Assembly (NCBI RefSeq): GCF_015354615.1
Contig: NZ_JACAVQ010000007.1
Span: 1 to 64,000, forward strand
DNA length: 64,000 bases
Reading direction: 5' to 3'
Origin: Aliidiomarina indica
GTDB taxonomy: Bacteria > Pseudomonadota > Gammaproteobacteria > Enterobacterales > Alteromonadaceae
Below, one piece after another: positions 7,656 to 18,658 of the stretch. Below the pieces are notes generated by a model. That model did not search any database. It had not been told where the DNA came from and worked only from the letters and a program-made list of their open reading frames with translations. Within the stretch, counting starts at the first letter, position 1. Each line of letters begins with the position of its first letter. Made by a program: the position numbers and the translations under genes.

Positions 7656-9572
7656 CTATACCGATAGGCGTGCTTGCGCACAAACGTCACGTAGATAGCC
7701 TTCAGCTTCTTTTTTACCTTGCAAATTCCAGCGCTTAGCCAAGTCTTTGAGGGGCGCGTTACTCATCAATGCCTCGTATATCTGTGGCTGCAGATCGTCA
7801 GGAAAGGTGATGAGTTGATAATGCAGGGCGGCGGCCAGAACTGGCTGTACCAACCCAAAATTTATCCAGCTAGCAAGAAACGCAATCAAGGTTTCTTGCA
7901 GATACCGTGAGAGCATAATTTGATCACTGGCTGTTAGCTTAGTGACAGGCAGTACGTAAAAGAAGCGGTCTTGGGGTTGTTTGATTGCTTGAAAAGGCAG
8001 CGTGAGCATATTGCGATGCTGTAAGCAATCAAGTTCGATTGTCGCCGAGTGGGTTAACGGATACAGCATCAATGCCGAAACGTAACCACTGGCGGCATCG
8101 GTTCGTTGTCCAAAACGTAATAGCCGAAAGCCCGCATGACGCCAAAATTTGAGAAGATCGTGCGCGGCACCAAAACTGGTTCCAAGGGCAAAGTAGCCAG
8201 ACGTTCGATAGAAATTGAGAATACGCGTAAGGAACTTGGACCCCCAGCCCTGATTTTGCAATTCTGATGCCACGACTATGCGCGTGATGCGCGCATAGGA
8301 TTTCCCCATGAGTTCTTTCTCACGCAGGTGATACCCCACAGACTGGGAGATAAGGTGACCGGGAATGCGGCGCTTACCTTGCCAAACGGATTCTCGCAAT
8401 TCTCGAGACATCGGTGTTTCAAAGGCTAGCCAACAGGCGCAAATTAATGTCTCTCCCAAATAACCCATAATCAGTTGCTGCTGGGGATCGTCGAGCAACA
8501 TGCGAACGTCATTAGGCGATGATTGATAATGCGCGGCCATCAACAGGGTGAAAACATCGGTAAATTCATGCAGCGCCAGATCAGTGGGCTTGGCAAATCG
8601 AATGGTTAAATCGAGCTTAAGATCTGCCTCTGTTAGCTGCGGTGGATTTCCCTGGTACATGCAGAAGGTTTCATTTAACAGGTGTTCAAGCGCATCCTGT
8701 TCGGGCCAACGAATGGGCTTAGTCAGTGTTAGCTCACAGACGTTATCGAAAGCCTGGGGCAAATGCTTTTTCAACCGCAGTGAGAAATGACGACCAGCAC
8801 ATTCATAGCCTTCGGATGTACTTGCAAGGATTAAACGTTCCGAACGCCGCAGGCAACGATTGATAACATGAGCAGGAACACTGGCTGCTTCATCAATAAC
8901 TAGCCATTCCGTTGGCGTTTGAGGTTCCCAGTCAAGGAGTTGATCCGGCGGAATAAAGCGAAAAGAACCACCTTCAGCTCGCGCAAGCAAGGTGTCGGCT
9001 TGCGCCTTTGAGGGGGCACAAATGGTCGCGGTGATCGCGCGGGTCGCGATCCAATACCCGAGAATGCTCGACTTACCCCGGCCTCGTGCAGCTTCAAGAT
9101 AAGCAACACAGGAACTTTGTTGTGGAAGGAGTTCATCGAGTTGCGCCAATAGTTCTTGCTGTTCGACGGTTGGAGAGAAAGGGGGTGGTTCACTGTCACA
9201 TTGCGCGGATGCAGATACTATCAGCTGTTCTAGCTGGTTCAAATCAGCCAGTGGCTGCACACACGGAAAGTCATCACTGAGATCGAGTAGTCGCTCAAGC
9301 GTAGCGGTGATTTGTTGCAGGTCGCAGTGAATCAGTATGGCGCCATCGCGCCGGACGGTTCCGGCTAATGCGACGAGCGCATCTGCATGCATGCCTTGGC
9401 GAAAATCCAGATACACAAGTTGATGCTCAACGCCTAGGTAGCGACGGTATTGCGCCAAATGGCGTTGATCGAGCGCGCAGAAAAGTTGATTTTCAGGCAA
9501 GCTAGGCATCTCGAGCCTGTGGTCGAGCAAATAAAGCGTTCGCGTTATTGTCAGTGTGTGAGTTGCGTTCAC
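7656..9572 (-). CDS. tmcA: tRNA(Met) cytidine acetyltransferase TmcA
   Basis: TmcA makes N4-acetylcytidine at the wobble base of elongator tRNA-Met, using acetyl-CoA and ATP. The domain order matches the family: N-terminal DUF1726-type domain, RecD-like helicase with Walker A ARGRGKSS (162-169) and Walker B WLVIDEAA (223-230), GNAT domain with acetyl-CoA loop RIVVASELQNQGWGS (431-445), and a C-terminal tRNA-binding region. At 638 residues it is somewhat shorter than the E. coli protein (671). It has its own leader, separated from the transporter gene upstream by a terminator. Confidence 0.95.
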   Translation of the reverse strand: MNATHTLTITRTLYLLDHRLEMPSLPENQLFCALDQRHLAQYRRYLGVEHQLVYLDFRQGMHADALVALAGTVRRDGAILIHCDLQQITATLERLLDLSDDFPCVQPLADLNQLEQLIVSASAQCDSEPPPFSPTVEQQELLAQLDELLPQQSSCVAYLEAARGRGKSSILGYWIATRAITATICAPSKAQADTLLARAEGGSFRFIPPDQLLDWEPQTPTEWLVIDEAASVPAHVINRCLRRSERLILASTSEGYECAGRHFSLRLKKHLPQAFDNVCELTLTKPIRWPEQDALEHLLNETFCMYQGNPPQLTEADLKLDLTIRFAKPTDLALHEFTDVFTLLMAAHYQSSPNDVRMLLDDPQQQLIMGYLGETLICACWLAFETPMSRELRESVWQGKRRIPGHLISQSVGYHLREKELMGKSYARITRIVVASELQNQGWGSKFLTRILNFYRTSGYFALGTSFGAAHDLLKFWRHAGFRLLRFGQRTDAASGYVSALMLYPLTHSATIELDCLQHRNMLTLPFQAIKQPQDRFFYVLPVTKLTASDQIMLSRYLQETLIAFLASWINFGLVQPVLAAALHYQLITFPDDLQPQIYEALMSNAPLKDLAKRWNLQGKKEAEGYLRDVCAQARLSV

Positions 9573-9615
9573 AGCATCCCTGTTTTATGCATAACCATTA
9601 AGCGGCGATTGGGCC

Positions 9616-9645
9616 AAAAAAAAAGCGCCGAACTCGGCGCTTTTT
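9616..9645 (-). terminator. Rho-independent terminator after the SNF transporter
   Basis: A perfect stem AAAAGCGCCG / CGGCGCTTTT with a 4-base loop (9621-9644) is flanked by A and T runs on both sides, so it can work in both directions. On the minus strand it follows the transporter stop codon by about 15 bases. Confidence 0.85.
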
Positions 9646-9659
9646 GATCACCGAATGTT

Positions 9660-11078
9660 TTAAAACAATGCCGCGTTAAAGAACTTTCCAAGCACCGTAT
9701 TAATAAACACAATGGCAAGTATAGCGGGAATAAAGGTAGTTAGAGAGAAGCTGACATATTTTTCTAATAAGCCACCTCTGTAGTTCACGGCACCTTCATT
9801 CAGTGCATCATGAAAATTGTTCTTCTTCCAATGCCATACCACGAACAAACAAATGAGCAATCCATTGAGTGGCAGCACGGTGTCGTAGAACACGTCATAG
9901 ATCACATCGAAAAATGAATGACGGCTGCCGCCGTAGCCAACGAAATCAGTGAAGAACGCGACCATCCCAAATGAGGCTGTCGCAATCAGGGTGAGCACAC
10001 CCATGGTTACGGCCAATACGCCTAACGCTTTTTGCCGCGATACATTGTATTTTCTGACAATTGTGGCTGTGGGAACTTCGATGATAGATACCAAGGAGGT
10101 TATCGCCGCCACGAAAACTAATAAAAAGAAAATAACAGCAACAATACTGGCACCCAAGTAACCAATCGAAGCCGACAGCGCAAGGAAAATTTGCGGAAGG
10201 AACGTGAAAATCATAGCGACTGAGGATTCGCTAAGTTCTGCAGGATTGGTATTTGGATTGATGGCAAAAATTGCCGGAAGCACCATCAAGCCCGCAGTAA
10301 AGGCAACCGCTGTATCGGTGATAAGAACCAGTTTACTGGCCCCTACTAGATTATCTTTTTGGCGCAAATAAGAGCCGTAGGTGATGAGAATACCCATCCC
10401 CAGTGATAATGAGAAGAATGCTTGCGACAGCGCACCACTAATCACACCGCCATCCACCTTGCTAAAGTCGGGAATAAGGAAGAATTGAACCCCGGCGAAT
10501 GCGTTGTCGAGCGTAAGTACGAAAATCACGAGCGCTATGAGCATAACAAACAAAGCAGGCATCATTAATCGTGCTGCGCGTTCGATACCGCCGCGAACAC
10601 CACTCACCAGAACCATATAAACAATGGCTGCGACCATGAGTAAGTAGCCAAATACACTGCCGTGATTAATAAACACGCCGAAATAGTCAGGATCGGCAAT
10701 AACATTGAGATTACCGAACAGGGTTTGCACTAAATAGCCAAGAATCCACACGGTAATGACCATGTAGAACACCCCAATCATAAAGGGGGTGATCACCGCT
10801 AACCAACCGGCAAAGCGCCATGGGTGCTTTGAGCCGGCAATGGCGGCATAAGCGCCGTGGGGATCAGATTGAGTGCGGCGGCCTAGCCCCATTTCCGCAA
10901 GCATGATCGGCAAACAAATGAACACAACAAAAAGTGCATAAATGAGCAAGAAAGCGCCGCCCCCATTTTTAGTTGCAGCGACGGGGAAACCGACCATGTT
11001 GCCAATACCTACTGCAGACCCTGCAGCGGCGAGAATAAAGCCAATTCGAGAGCTAAAATGTTCGCGAGCTGTGCTCAT
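9660..11078 (-). CDS. Sodium-dependent symporter of the neurotransmitter:sodium symporter (SNF) family
   Basis: This inner-membrane carrier takes up an amino acid or related compound with Na+. The N-terminal signature of the family is clear: FILAAAGSAVGIGNMVGFP, the unwound first membrane helix that binds sodium, followed by KNGGGAFLLIYAL. The remainder is strongly hydrophobic, with about 12 helices. I start at ATG 11078 (472 residues), with AGGT 8 bases upstream and family-typical spacing to the first helix; the longest frame adds 23 unlikely residues. The substrate is not deducible. A single-gene unit, it ends at a bidirectional terminator. Confidence 0.9.
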   Translation of the reverse strand: MSTAREHFSSRIGFILAAAGSAVGIGNMVGFPVAATKNGGGAFLLIYALFVVFICLPIMLAEMGLGRRTQSDPHGAYAAIAGSKHPWRFAGWLAVITPFMIGVFYMVITVWILGYLVQTLFGNLNVIADPDYFGVFINHGSVFGYLLMVAAIVYMVLVSGVRGGIERAARLMMPALFVMLIALVIFVLTLDNAFAGVQFFLIPDFSKVDGGVISGALSQAFFSLSLGMGILITYGSYLRQKDNLVGASKLVLITDTAVAFTAGLMVLPAIFAINPNTNPAELSESSVAMIFTFLPQIFLALSASIGYLGASIVAVIFFLLVFVAAITSLVSIIEVPTATIVRKYNVSRQKALGVLAVTMGVLTLIATASFGMVAFFTDFVGYGGSRHSFFDVIYDVFYDTVLPLNGLLICLFVVWHWKKNNFHDALNEGAVNYRGGLLEKYVSFSLTTFIPAILAIVFINTVLGKFFNAALF

Positions 11079-11179
11079 AACTTGTACCTGTTCTTGTTGT
11101 TTTAATAATAATTCGTAAATGGATGACCTGAGAGGCAGGTTCATCATAGTGAAGCTGACAAAGCGTTATATCAGGTTTT

Positions 11180-11206
11180 AGCCCATGTGAGCAAACACCA
11201 TGGGCT
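11180..11206 (-). terminator. Hairpin downstream of the DUF4442 gene, possible weak terminator
   Basis: An 8-bp perfect stem (AGCCCATG, 11180-11187, with CATGGGCT, 11199-11206) lies about 55 bases past the DUF4442 stop and before the transporter start. There is no proper T run after it, so termination by it alone is doubtful. Confidence 0.3.
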
Positions 11207-11260
11207 TAAAGTCGTGCTCCTTGCTATAAGTGATAGCAGCGTTTATCGCTCAGTCGATGT

Positions 11261-11725
11261 TCACTTTGTCGGCTTTTCAGATATATAGATAGTGATTTCA
11301 CCCGTAATAACTGGCGTACCATCGGAACGAAAGCCCGTCACCTTGACCGGTAAATCACCACATTGCCATGCGTCGGGCGATGTTTCTGCAACAATGCGAA
11401 TGTCTGAATTGGCTTTGGCCGTGTATTGCACCGTCATGCCCTTCGGGATCCAACGCAGGTGTTTGGGAATCGAGGCTTCGGCAAGGGCACCCATCGCCAT
11501 CTCTAAACCGTTACAGAGAGCAATCGCATGAACTGTACCGATATGATTCTCAACTGCTTTGCGCTTCTTAAATGTAAGCTCACAGAAGTTCGGACGTAGC
11601 TCTCGAATGGTGGGCCGGATGCTTTTGAAGTAAGGCGCTTTGCGGGCGAACATCATAGAAAAAAGATGGCGGCCAAAAGGAAGCTTTAAGGTTTTGTGGT
11701 AAATACGTAACAAATAATTAGACAT
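11261..11725 (-). CDS. DUF4442 family protein, hotdog-fold thioesterase-like
   Basis: The 154 residues fit the DUF4442 family, related to PaaI/YiiD-type hotdog thioesterases. The pattern NHIGTVHAIALCNGLEMAMGAL (written here as HIGTVHA and LCNGLEMAMG) matches the central hotdog helix, and PKGMTVQYTAKA the following strand. Such proteins usually hydrolyse acyl-CoA or acyl carrier thioesters, but no substrate can be inferred. I prefer ATG 11725; a TTG at 11740 is possible and neither has a strong binding site. No obvious operon partner, though fatty-acid genes lie further along. Confidence 0.75.
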   Translation of the reverse strand: MSNYLLRIYHKTLKLPFGRHLFSMMFARKAPYFKSIRPTIRELRPNFCELTFKKRKAVENHIGTVHAIALCNGLEMAMGALAEASIPKHLRWIPKGMTVQYTAKANSDIRIVAETSPDAWQCGDLPVKVTGFRSDGTPVITGEITIYISEKPTK

Positions 11726-11864
11726 CGCCGTAGCGCCCAAATCACAGAATAGAGGTAAGTTATTGTTTCGCTATTTGCTTAGTACGTCAACGCCTCGCAT
11801 AGGTGATATTTAGTGGGAATTCATGCATGATGTGAGAAATTTACATTCTCGAGTGAATCAATCA

Positions 11865-12203
11865 ATGTCTAATTTCCCCCCGTGTCCCCAATGTCATTCC
11901 GAGTACGCATATTCCGATGGCGCGATGATGGTGTGCCCTGAGTGTGGCCATGAATGGTCTGAATCTGCGCCAACCGAGGAACAAGACGTTCCGTTAAAGC
12001 GTGATGCACATGGCAATGAGTTGCACGATGGAGATACGGTGACCGTTATTAAGGATCTGAAAGTAAAAGAGTCGTCGCTAGTGGTTAAGGTAGGTACTAA
12101 AGTGAAAAACATTCGCTTGGTTGATGGCGATCACGACATTGATTGCAAAATCGATGGCATTGGCCCGATGAAATTGAAAACGGAGTTTGTGAAAAAGGCG
12201 TAG
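11865..12203 (+). CDS. yjdM: PhnA-like zinc-ribbon protein YjdM
   Basis: A small cytoplasmic protein of the PhnA/YjdM family, 112 residues (E. coli 111). It begins with a zinc ribbon, two CxxC pairs at CPQC and CPEC, followed by the conserved C-terminal domain with [13 protein letters not shown] and the [16 protein letters not shown] region. Despite the old name it is not established as a phosphonate-degrading enzyme. The start at ATG 11865 fits the family; a longer frame from 11823 adds 14 residues without support. It lies 36 bases before the monooxygenase gene and may be co-transcribed with it. Confidence 0.9.
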   Translation: MSNFPPCPQCHSEYAYSDGAMMVCPECGHEWSESAPTEEQDVPLKRDAHGNELHDGDTVTVIKDLKVKESSLVVKVGTKVKNIRLVDGDHDIDCKIDGIGPMKLKTEFVKKA

Positions 12204-12239
12204 CGCTATTTTTCATGGTTGAACGAATGGAGTGTGGTG

Positions 12240-13628
12240 ATGAAGCAAGAAAGTGTGCGCGTTGCTGTGATCGGAGCAGGCCCAAGTGGATTGGCTGCGG
12301 CTAAAAATTGTCTTGAAGCGGGCCTCGAGGTTGTTGTATTCGAGAAAAATAATCAAGTGGGCGGCAACTGGGTATTCCGATCGAAAACAGGCCACTCCAG
12401 TGTGTATGAAAACACTCATATCATCAGTTCGAAAGCTTGGTCTGAATACGAAGATTTTCCAATGCCCGAGCACTATCCTGATTATCCAAGCCACGAGCAG
12501 TTACAAGCGTACTTTCATGCTTATGCTGAGCACTTTGGCGTGCTAGACGCGATTCGATTTGAAACGGAAGTGCTTCAGGTTGAGCCCGAAGAGGATGGTT
12601 TTTGTGTCACTTGGCGCGGCGCCACAGCTCATGACGATGACGCAGAGCAAACACATTTCACCCATGTGATGGTCGCAAATGGCCATCATTGGTGTCCCCG
12701 TCACCCTGAGTTACCTGGCACATTTTCGGGAACCTATCTCCATTCCCACGACTTTAAAGGTGTGAATGATACATGGCGGGATAAATCGGTACTGGTGATT
12801 GGCGCCGGTAATTCAGCCTGCGATGTTGCCGTTGAGGCCGCTCGCGTGGCCAAATCTGTGCACCTCAGTATGCGAAGCCCACAGTGGTTTTTGCCAAAGT
12901 TTATGTTTGGATTACCCAGTGATGTGTTGGGTGCCAAAACACCCACCTGGTTTCCAAAGCGTCTAAAACAAAGGTTGATGACCTGGCTAGTGCGACTTCT
13001 GCAAGGTGATTACGAGAAGAAATATGGTTTGCCTAAACCCAAGCATCCGTTATTGAGTCATCACCCTACAGTAAACTCTGATTTGCTCGATTTTATTCGG
13101 CACGGACGCATCACTCCTGAGCGCGCTATCAGCAAGGTTGATGGGCAACAGGTAAGTTTCGCTGATGGCCGGCGCGGTGAGTTTGATATTATCGTGGCAT
13201 GTACCGGTTTTCGCACCGTCTTTCCTTTCTTTCGAAAGGAGATCATTGATTTTGAGCACAGTGAAAAAGTACCCCTTTACCTGAAGATGATGCCCAAACA
13301 ATGGGATCGACTTTACTTTATTGGCCTATTCCAGCCACTTGGATGCATTTGGCCGTTGGCGGACTATCAAGCAAAGCTGGCAGTACGGGAAATTCAGGGG
13401 TTATATTCACGACCTCTCAATATGGACAAGGCGATCCAACACGAAATGGACAATCCACATTATCGGTTTGAAGGTGGCCCGCGCCACGCCAGCGAAGTGG
13501 ACTATCACCAATTTCGGCAAGAACTTCGTTCAGCGCTGGCAATGTCAGGATTAGAGATTGGGACGCCACCCGAGGGTAAAAAAGGTCGGTACAAAGACTT
13601 CTTTACGAAGAAGGTAAAACCCCTTTAA
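12240..13628 (+). CDS. Flavin-containing monooxygenase (FMO-like)
   Basis: The 462-residue enzyme has the class B monooxygenase layout: FAD-binding GAGPSG (12-17), the FMO signature [11 protein letters not shown] (162-172, pattern FxGxxxHxxxF), and NADPH-binding GAGNSA (188-193). Such enzymes oxygenate soft nucleophiles such as amines or sulfides; marine relatives include trimethylamine monooxygenase, but the substrate here is unknown. The start at ATG 12240 has GGAG 7 bases upstream. Its last 26 bases overlap the 3' end of a small minus-strand gene. Confidence 0.88.
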   Translation: MKQESVRVAVIGAGPSGLAAAKNCLEAGLEVVVFEKNNQVGGNWVFRSKTGHSSVYENTHIISSKAWSEYEDFPMPEHYPDYPSHEQLQAYFHAYAEHFGVLDAIRFETEVLQVEPEEDGFCVTWRGATAHDDDAEQTHFTHVMVANGHHWCPRHPELPGTFSGTYLHSHDFKGVNDTWRDKSVLVIGAGNSACDVAVEAARVAKSVHLSMRSPQWFLPKFMFGLPSDVLGAKTPTWFPKRLKQRLMTWLVRLLQGDYEKKYGLPKPKHPLLSHHPTVNSDLLDFIRHGRITPERAISKVDGQQVSFADGRRGEFDIIVACTGFRTVFPFFRKEIIDFEHSEKVPLYLKMMPKQWDRLYFIGLFQPLGCIWPLADYQAKLAVREIQGLYSRPLNMDKAIQHEMDNPHYRFEGGPRHASEVDYHQFRQELRSALAMSGLEIGTPPEGKKGRYKDFFTKKVKPL

Positions 13629-13917
13629 AAAGCAAAGGAAATTGACGAAACTTCCTGCCCTCGTAGCTATCCTCTAACACCCAGCGGCGCAGATCGGTCG
13701 GGCTATCGGATACAGCGAAAAAATGTTCAAAACGACGCAGGGCAGCCTGCGCCGACTTTGGCAAGTGCTGTTGCTGAGCATAGAACGTCACATTATCTTG
13801 CACGATCGCCATTTTCTCTGGTGACGCGATGAGTTCATCGAGCGCGCGCTCGTAATAATCGAGCGTTAGCGGATGTTCTGAACGTTGCTCAAAGCGTTGG
13901 GAATTCCGTCTAGTCAT
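13603..13917 (-). CDS. Hypothetical protein (104 aa), coupled to the upstream exported protein
   Basis: I do not recognise this protein. It is rich in charged and aromatic residues (for example [18 protein letters not shown] and [11 protein letters not shown]), has no signal peptide or membrane segment and looks helical and cytoplasmic. The start ATG at 13917 overlaps the stop of the upstream gene in ATGACTAG, so translation is probably coupled. A longer frame beginning at 13962 would run into that gene and is rejected. The 3' end overlaps the convergent monooxygenase gene by 26 bases. Confidence 0.65.
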   Translation of the reverse strand: MTRRNSQRFEQRSEHPLTLDYYERALDELIASPEKMAIVQDNVTFYAQQQHLPKSAQAALRRFEHFFAVSDSPTDLRRWVLEDSYEGRKFRQFPLLFKGVLPSS

Positions 13918-14401
13918 ATTCAGGCATACGGGAAAAATGGATACGCTGTAATTGGCCATCATCTAGAACAAAAAAGTGCTCACCATGCTCTTCTGAGAAC
14001 TCGCCCAAACGTCCGCGCACAATAAGTAAACGTGAGTCGGCTCGATAATCAAACCATTCGTCATCCCCATACCAGCAGCAAAAAGTATCATCGAGCACGC
14101 GTGCTTCTCCAGTGCGGACGTTGACAAGACCGGCCATCGCGCAACTGGTGCCGCAGCCCCAGGTCGTAAACACGTATTCGCCGGCAAAGTTAATGTCTTG
14201 GGCAGCAGCGTTGGTAAGGCGGGTGCGAAACGTTCGCGCGGGGGGCTCATCGACATTGGGGGCGACCCGTTCGCCCGTGTACATGTCAGTCACTGGAAAA
14301 TCTGAGAACATGGGGACGCGCATACCGTGGGCGCAGGCGATGGCAAAATAAACGATTGCACCGAGCAACAGGGTTCGAGTCATACATTTTAAAGGGGACA
14401 T
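13910..14401 (-). CDS. Hypothetical exported protein with CGTSC motif
   Basis: The 163 residues start with an export signal (about residues 1-24, ending AIACAHG). Cleavage may be by signal peptidase I, or by lipoprotein processing at the cysteine, although AIAC is a poor lipobox. The mature part has NFAGEYVFTTWGCGTSCAM and a DTFCCWYGDDEW segment, so four or more cysteines could form disulfides in the periplasm. I know of similar short NFAGxY...WGCGTSC proteins only as uncharacterised. ATG 14401 has GGAGG four bases upstream. It is the first gene of a two-gene unit with the 104-residue protein. Confidence 0.7.
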   Translation of the reverse strand: MSPLKCMTRTLLLGAIVYFAIACAHGMRVPMFSDFPVTDMYTGERVAPNVDEPPARTFRTRLTNAAAQDINFAGEYVFTTWGCGTSCAMAGLVNVRTGEARVLDDTFCCWYGDDEWFDYRADSRLLIVRGRLGEFSEEHGEHFFVLDDGQLQRIHFSRMPEYD

Positions 14402-14481
14402 GGCGCCTCCGACATTGTGTGCTCACGCACTCAACTATACGTTTTACCATGGAGTATAGACAACGAAGGCTTTGCGGCGTT

Positions 14482-14512
14482 AAAAAAAAGAGCCAGCAGG
14501 GGATGCTGGCTC
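14482..14512 (-). terminator. Rho-independent terminator after the sugar dehydrogenase
   Basis: A 9-bp perfect stem (14490-14498 with 14504-14512, 5-base loop) is followed on the minus strand by eight T residues. It lies about 85 bases beyond the stop of the sugar dehydrogenase gene. The remaining intergenic bases up to 14596 show nothing else. Confidence 0.8.
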
Positions 14513-14596
14513 AAGCTCGTTGCTAGCGTACAGCAAGCCGGCAAACTTGCTGTATCTGATTAAACGCGCAAGATAAAAACTTGGATCACAAAAAAA

Positions 14597-15757
14597 TCAT
14601 TCGCGCGTTACTTTGATTATTTTTCCAGCAGAATGGTCGGTGAGTAAATACAGTGCGCCAGTTTCTGGGTGCATGGCGATATAGCGAATGCGCTGTTCAA
14701 GCTCGGCAAATAACGTTTCTTGGCTGGTTAGCTGATCATCCTGATAGCGCAAGCGAACAACCTTTTTTGCGGCAAGGGCTGGCACCAAGAAATCACCATT
14801 CCAATCGGCAAACATGTCGCCTTGATAAATTAGAAGACCCGACGGTGCGATAGAGGGCGTCCACTCAAATTCAGGGCCGGAAAGGCCGGGAAGATTTTGA
14901 TAGGGAGTGATTTTTGCACCTGTGTAATCAACACCGCCCGTGACCAGCGGCCAACCATAATTCTGACCACTGCGTAACAGGTTAATTTCATCGCCGCCAC
15001 GGGGGCCATGCTCACTAATAAACATAGCGCGACGCTCCGGATGCCAAGCAACGCCTTGCACATTTCTATGACCAAAGGTAAATATTTCCGGCTTCGCTTT
15101 GGGATTAGAAATTAGCGGATTATCCGAGGGCACGGTGCCGTCGAGTTCAAGTCGAACAACACTGCCAATGTGATTACTAATACGCTGGGCTTCTTCGCGA
15201 TAATCAAATCCATCCCCTAGGGTAAGAATGAGGGTGGAATCGGGCATAAAGGCAATTCTTCCCCCGTAATGGGCACTGCCGCGTTTATCAGGGCTGGCGC
15301 GGAAAATTAGATGAAAGTTGGTGAGTTCGCTGCCATTCCAAAAACCTTTGCCCAAACATGTATTGTTCGCGCGCAAAGTACCACAAGCCCAGCTCAAAAA
15401 AACCGTTCTATCGCGGTTAAAAGAAGGACTAAGGGCTACTTCAAACAACCCCGCTTGACCGTCAACGAGCAGATCCTGTAACTCTGGTGTTACGTCCGTT
15501 AATGCATCGGTTGCGGAATTGACCAACCAGAGTTTTCCGGCGCGCGACGTGACGAGCATTTCCTCTTTCGGTAGAAATGCCATCGACCATGGAAACTCAA
15601 TAGTCGCTGGTAGCGCTGTTAACACATAAGCAGGCGCAACTTCATCCCTTTCTTCAGGCTCATTAGTATCCGCAGCGAATGCGTCATTGAAACTAGATAA
15701 CAACAATGTGCTGAAAACCGTGACAATACAGGTTTGGAGCAAACGACAGGGGTTCAT
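14597..15757 (-). CDS. PQQ-dependent aldose sugar dehydrogenase-like protein (glucose/sorbosone dehydrogenase family)
   Basis: The 386-residue protein has a cleavable signal peptide (hydrophobic core TVFSTLLLSSF, cleavage near AFA|AD) and a six-bladed propeller. Family motifs are present: GDGFDYREEAQ, FGHRNVQGVAWHPE, SEHGPRGGDEINLL and NYGWPLVTGG. Members such as YliI/Asd oxidise aldoses in the periplasm using PQQ supplied by the cell or the medium. No pqq genes are in the window, so the cofactor source is open. Its ATG overlaps the stop of the upstream 4-TM gene by 4 bases, so the two are translationally coupled. Confidence 0.87.
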   Translation of the reverse strand: MNPCRLLQTCIVTVFSTLLLSSFNDAFAADTNEPEERDEVAPAYVLTALPATIEFPWSMAFLPKEEMLVTSRAGKLWLVNSATDALTDVTPELQDLLVDGQAGLFEVALSPSFNRDRTVFLSWACGTLRANNTCLGKGFWNGSELTNFHLIFRASPDKRGSAHYGGRIAFMPDSTLILTLGDGFDYREEAQRISNHIGSVVRLELDGTVPSDNPLISNPKAKPEIFTFGHRNVQGVAWHPERRAMFISEHGPRGGDEINLLRSGQNYGWPLVTGGVDYTGAKITPYQNLPGLSGPEFEWTPSIAPSGLLIYQGDMFADWNGDFLVPALAAKKVVRLRYQDDQLTSQETLFAELEQRIRYIAMHPETGALYLLTDHSAGKIIKVTRE

Positions 15758-16275
15758 TGGGACGCTCCTACAGTCGGATCTGTTGATGTGCTTACTTTTC
15801 CTCGAAAGGTACGGCGAAAATAGCGACTTAACAACGCGTAGATAGCACCACCACTGACCGCACTGAGTACCATGAAAAAGGTTCCTGCAGTGGTTCGCGT
15901 AGCTGCGATTAATGTTGGCATTGGGGCCACATGATCAATAAGTTGCAGTGCAAGCCAAAAGCCAATTCCCGTTCCGGCTGCGCACCAGCCAATAAACTGG
16001 CGCTTTTGAATACGGGCAAAACCATGGGCAACGGGCAGGGAAAATAGAAAAGTGATTGCCATAATCAGTGTTAGAAAGGGGGCAAAATGCACTAAGTCGT
16101 AGCAGGTAACCGCCAGCCGAGTGTGAAAATCTATGTCTGGGCCAATGGCACTGATGGTGAGTAAGTTGAATTGGGTTTGGATAACGGAGCCCAAAGCGCC
16201 CGCAAAAACGACGGCGAGGATAAACCCACACAGGTATCCTAAAATCCGTTTTCTTCGCGATGGTTTTTTCGACAT
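15754..16275 (-). CDS. Hypothetical membrane protein, four predicted helices
   Basis: I do not recognise the family. The 173 residues start with a basic stretch (MSKKPSRRKR) and contain about four hydrophobic segments near residues 11-34, 60-84, 94-113 and 122-146, ending in a polar tail. ATG 16275 has GAGGA five bases upstream. The gene directly precedes the sugar dehydrogenase with a 4-base ATGA overlap. It could be a membrane anchor or electron-transfer partner for that enzyme, but I see no haem or quinone motif, so this is conjecture. Confidence 0.65.
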   Translation of the reverse strand: MSKKPSRRKRILGYLCGFILAVVFAGALGSVIQTQFNLLTISAIGPDIDFHTRLAVTCYDLVHFAPFLTLIMAITFLFSLPVAHGFARIQKRQFIGWCAAGTGIGFWLALQLIDHVAPMPTLIAATRTTAGTFFMVLSAVSGGAIYALLSRYFRRTFRGKVSTSTDPTVGASQ

Positions 16276-16403
16276 AGTATTCCTCAATGGTGTTCAGCAG
16301 GGCTGCAACGTTCTACTCCAAGCCTCTTAACTTAGCGAACTCTTTACAGAACATCCACTTTTAACGGATAAGTGAACACGATTGTTTCCTATGAAAAAGG
16401 TGA

Positions 16404-18521
<2,118 letters not shown>

Positions 18522-18559
18522 TCAATTTTGAGTTAAACCGCGTATCCTGAACTATATTG

Positions 18560-18590
18560 AAAGCACTTGCGAAAGTAAGTGCTTTTTTAT
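18560..18590 (+). terminator. Rho-independent terminator after fadH
   Basis: An 8-bp stem AAGCACTT / AAGTGCTT (18561-18568 with 18577-18584) is followed by six T residues (18583-18588). It lies about 40 bases past the fadH stop and before the glutamate dehydrogenase gene. Confidence 0.8.
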
Positions 18591-18658
18591 TTCACTGCTA
18601 GCGATCAGTAAACTTGGCGTATTCATACGTAGTATCGCAATACACATGGAGAACCTGA

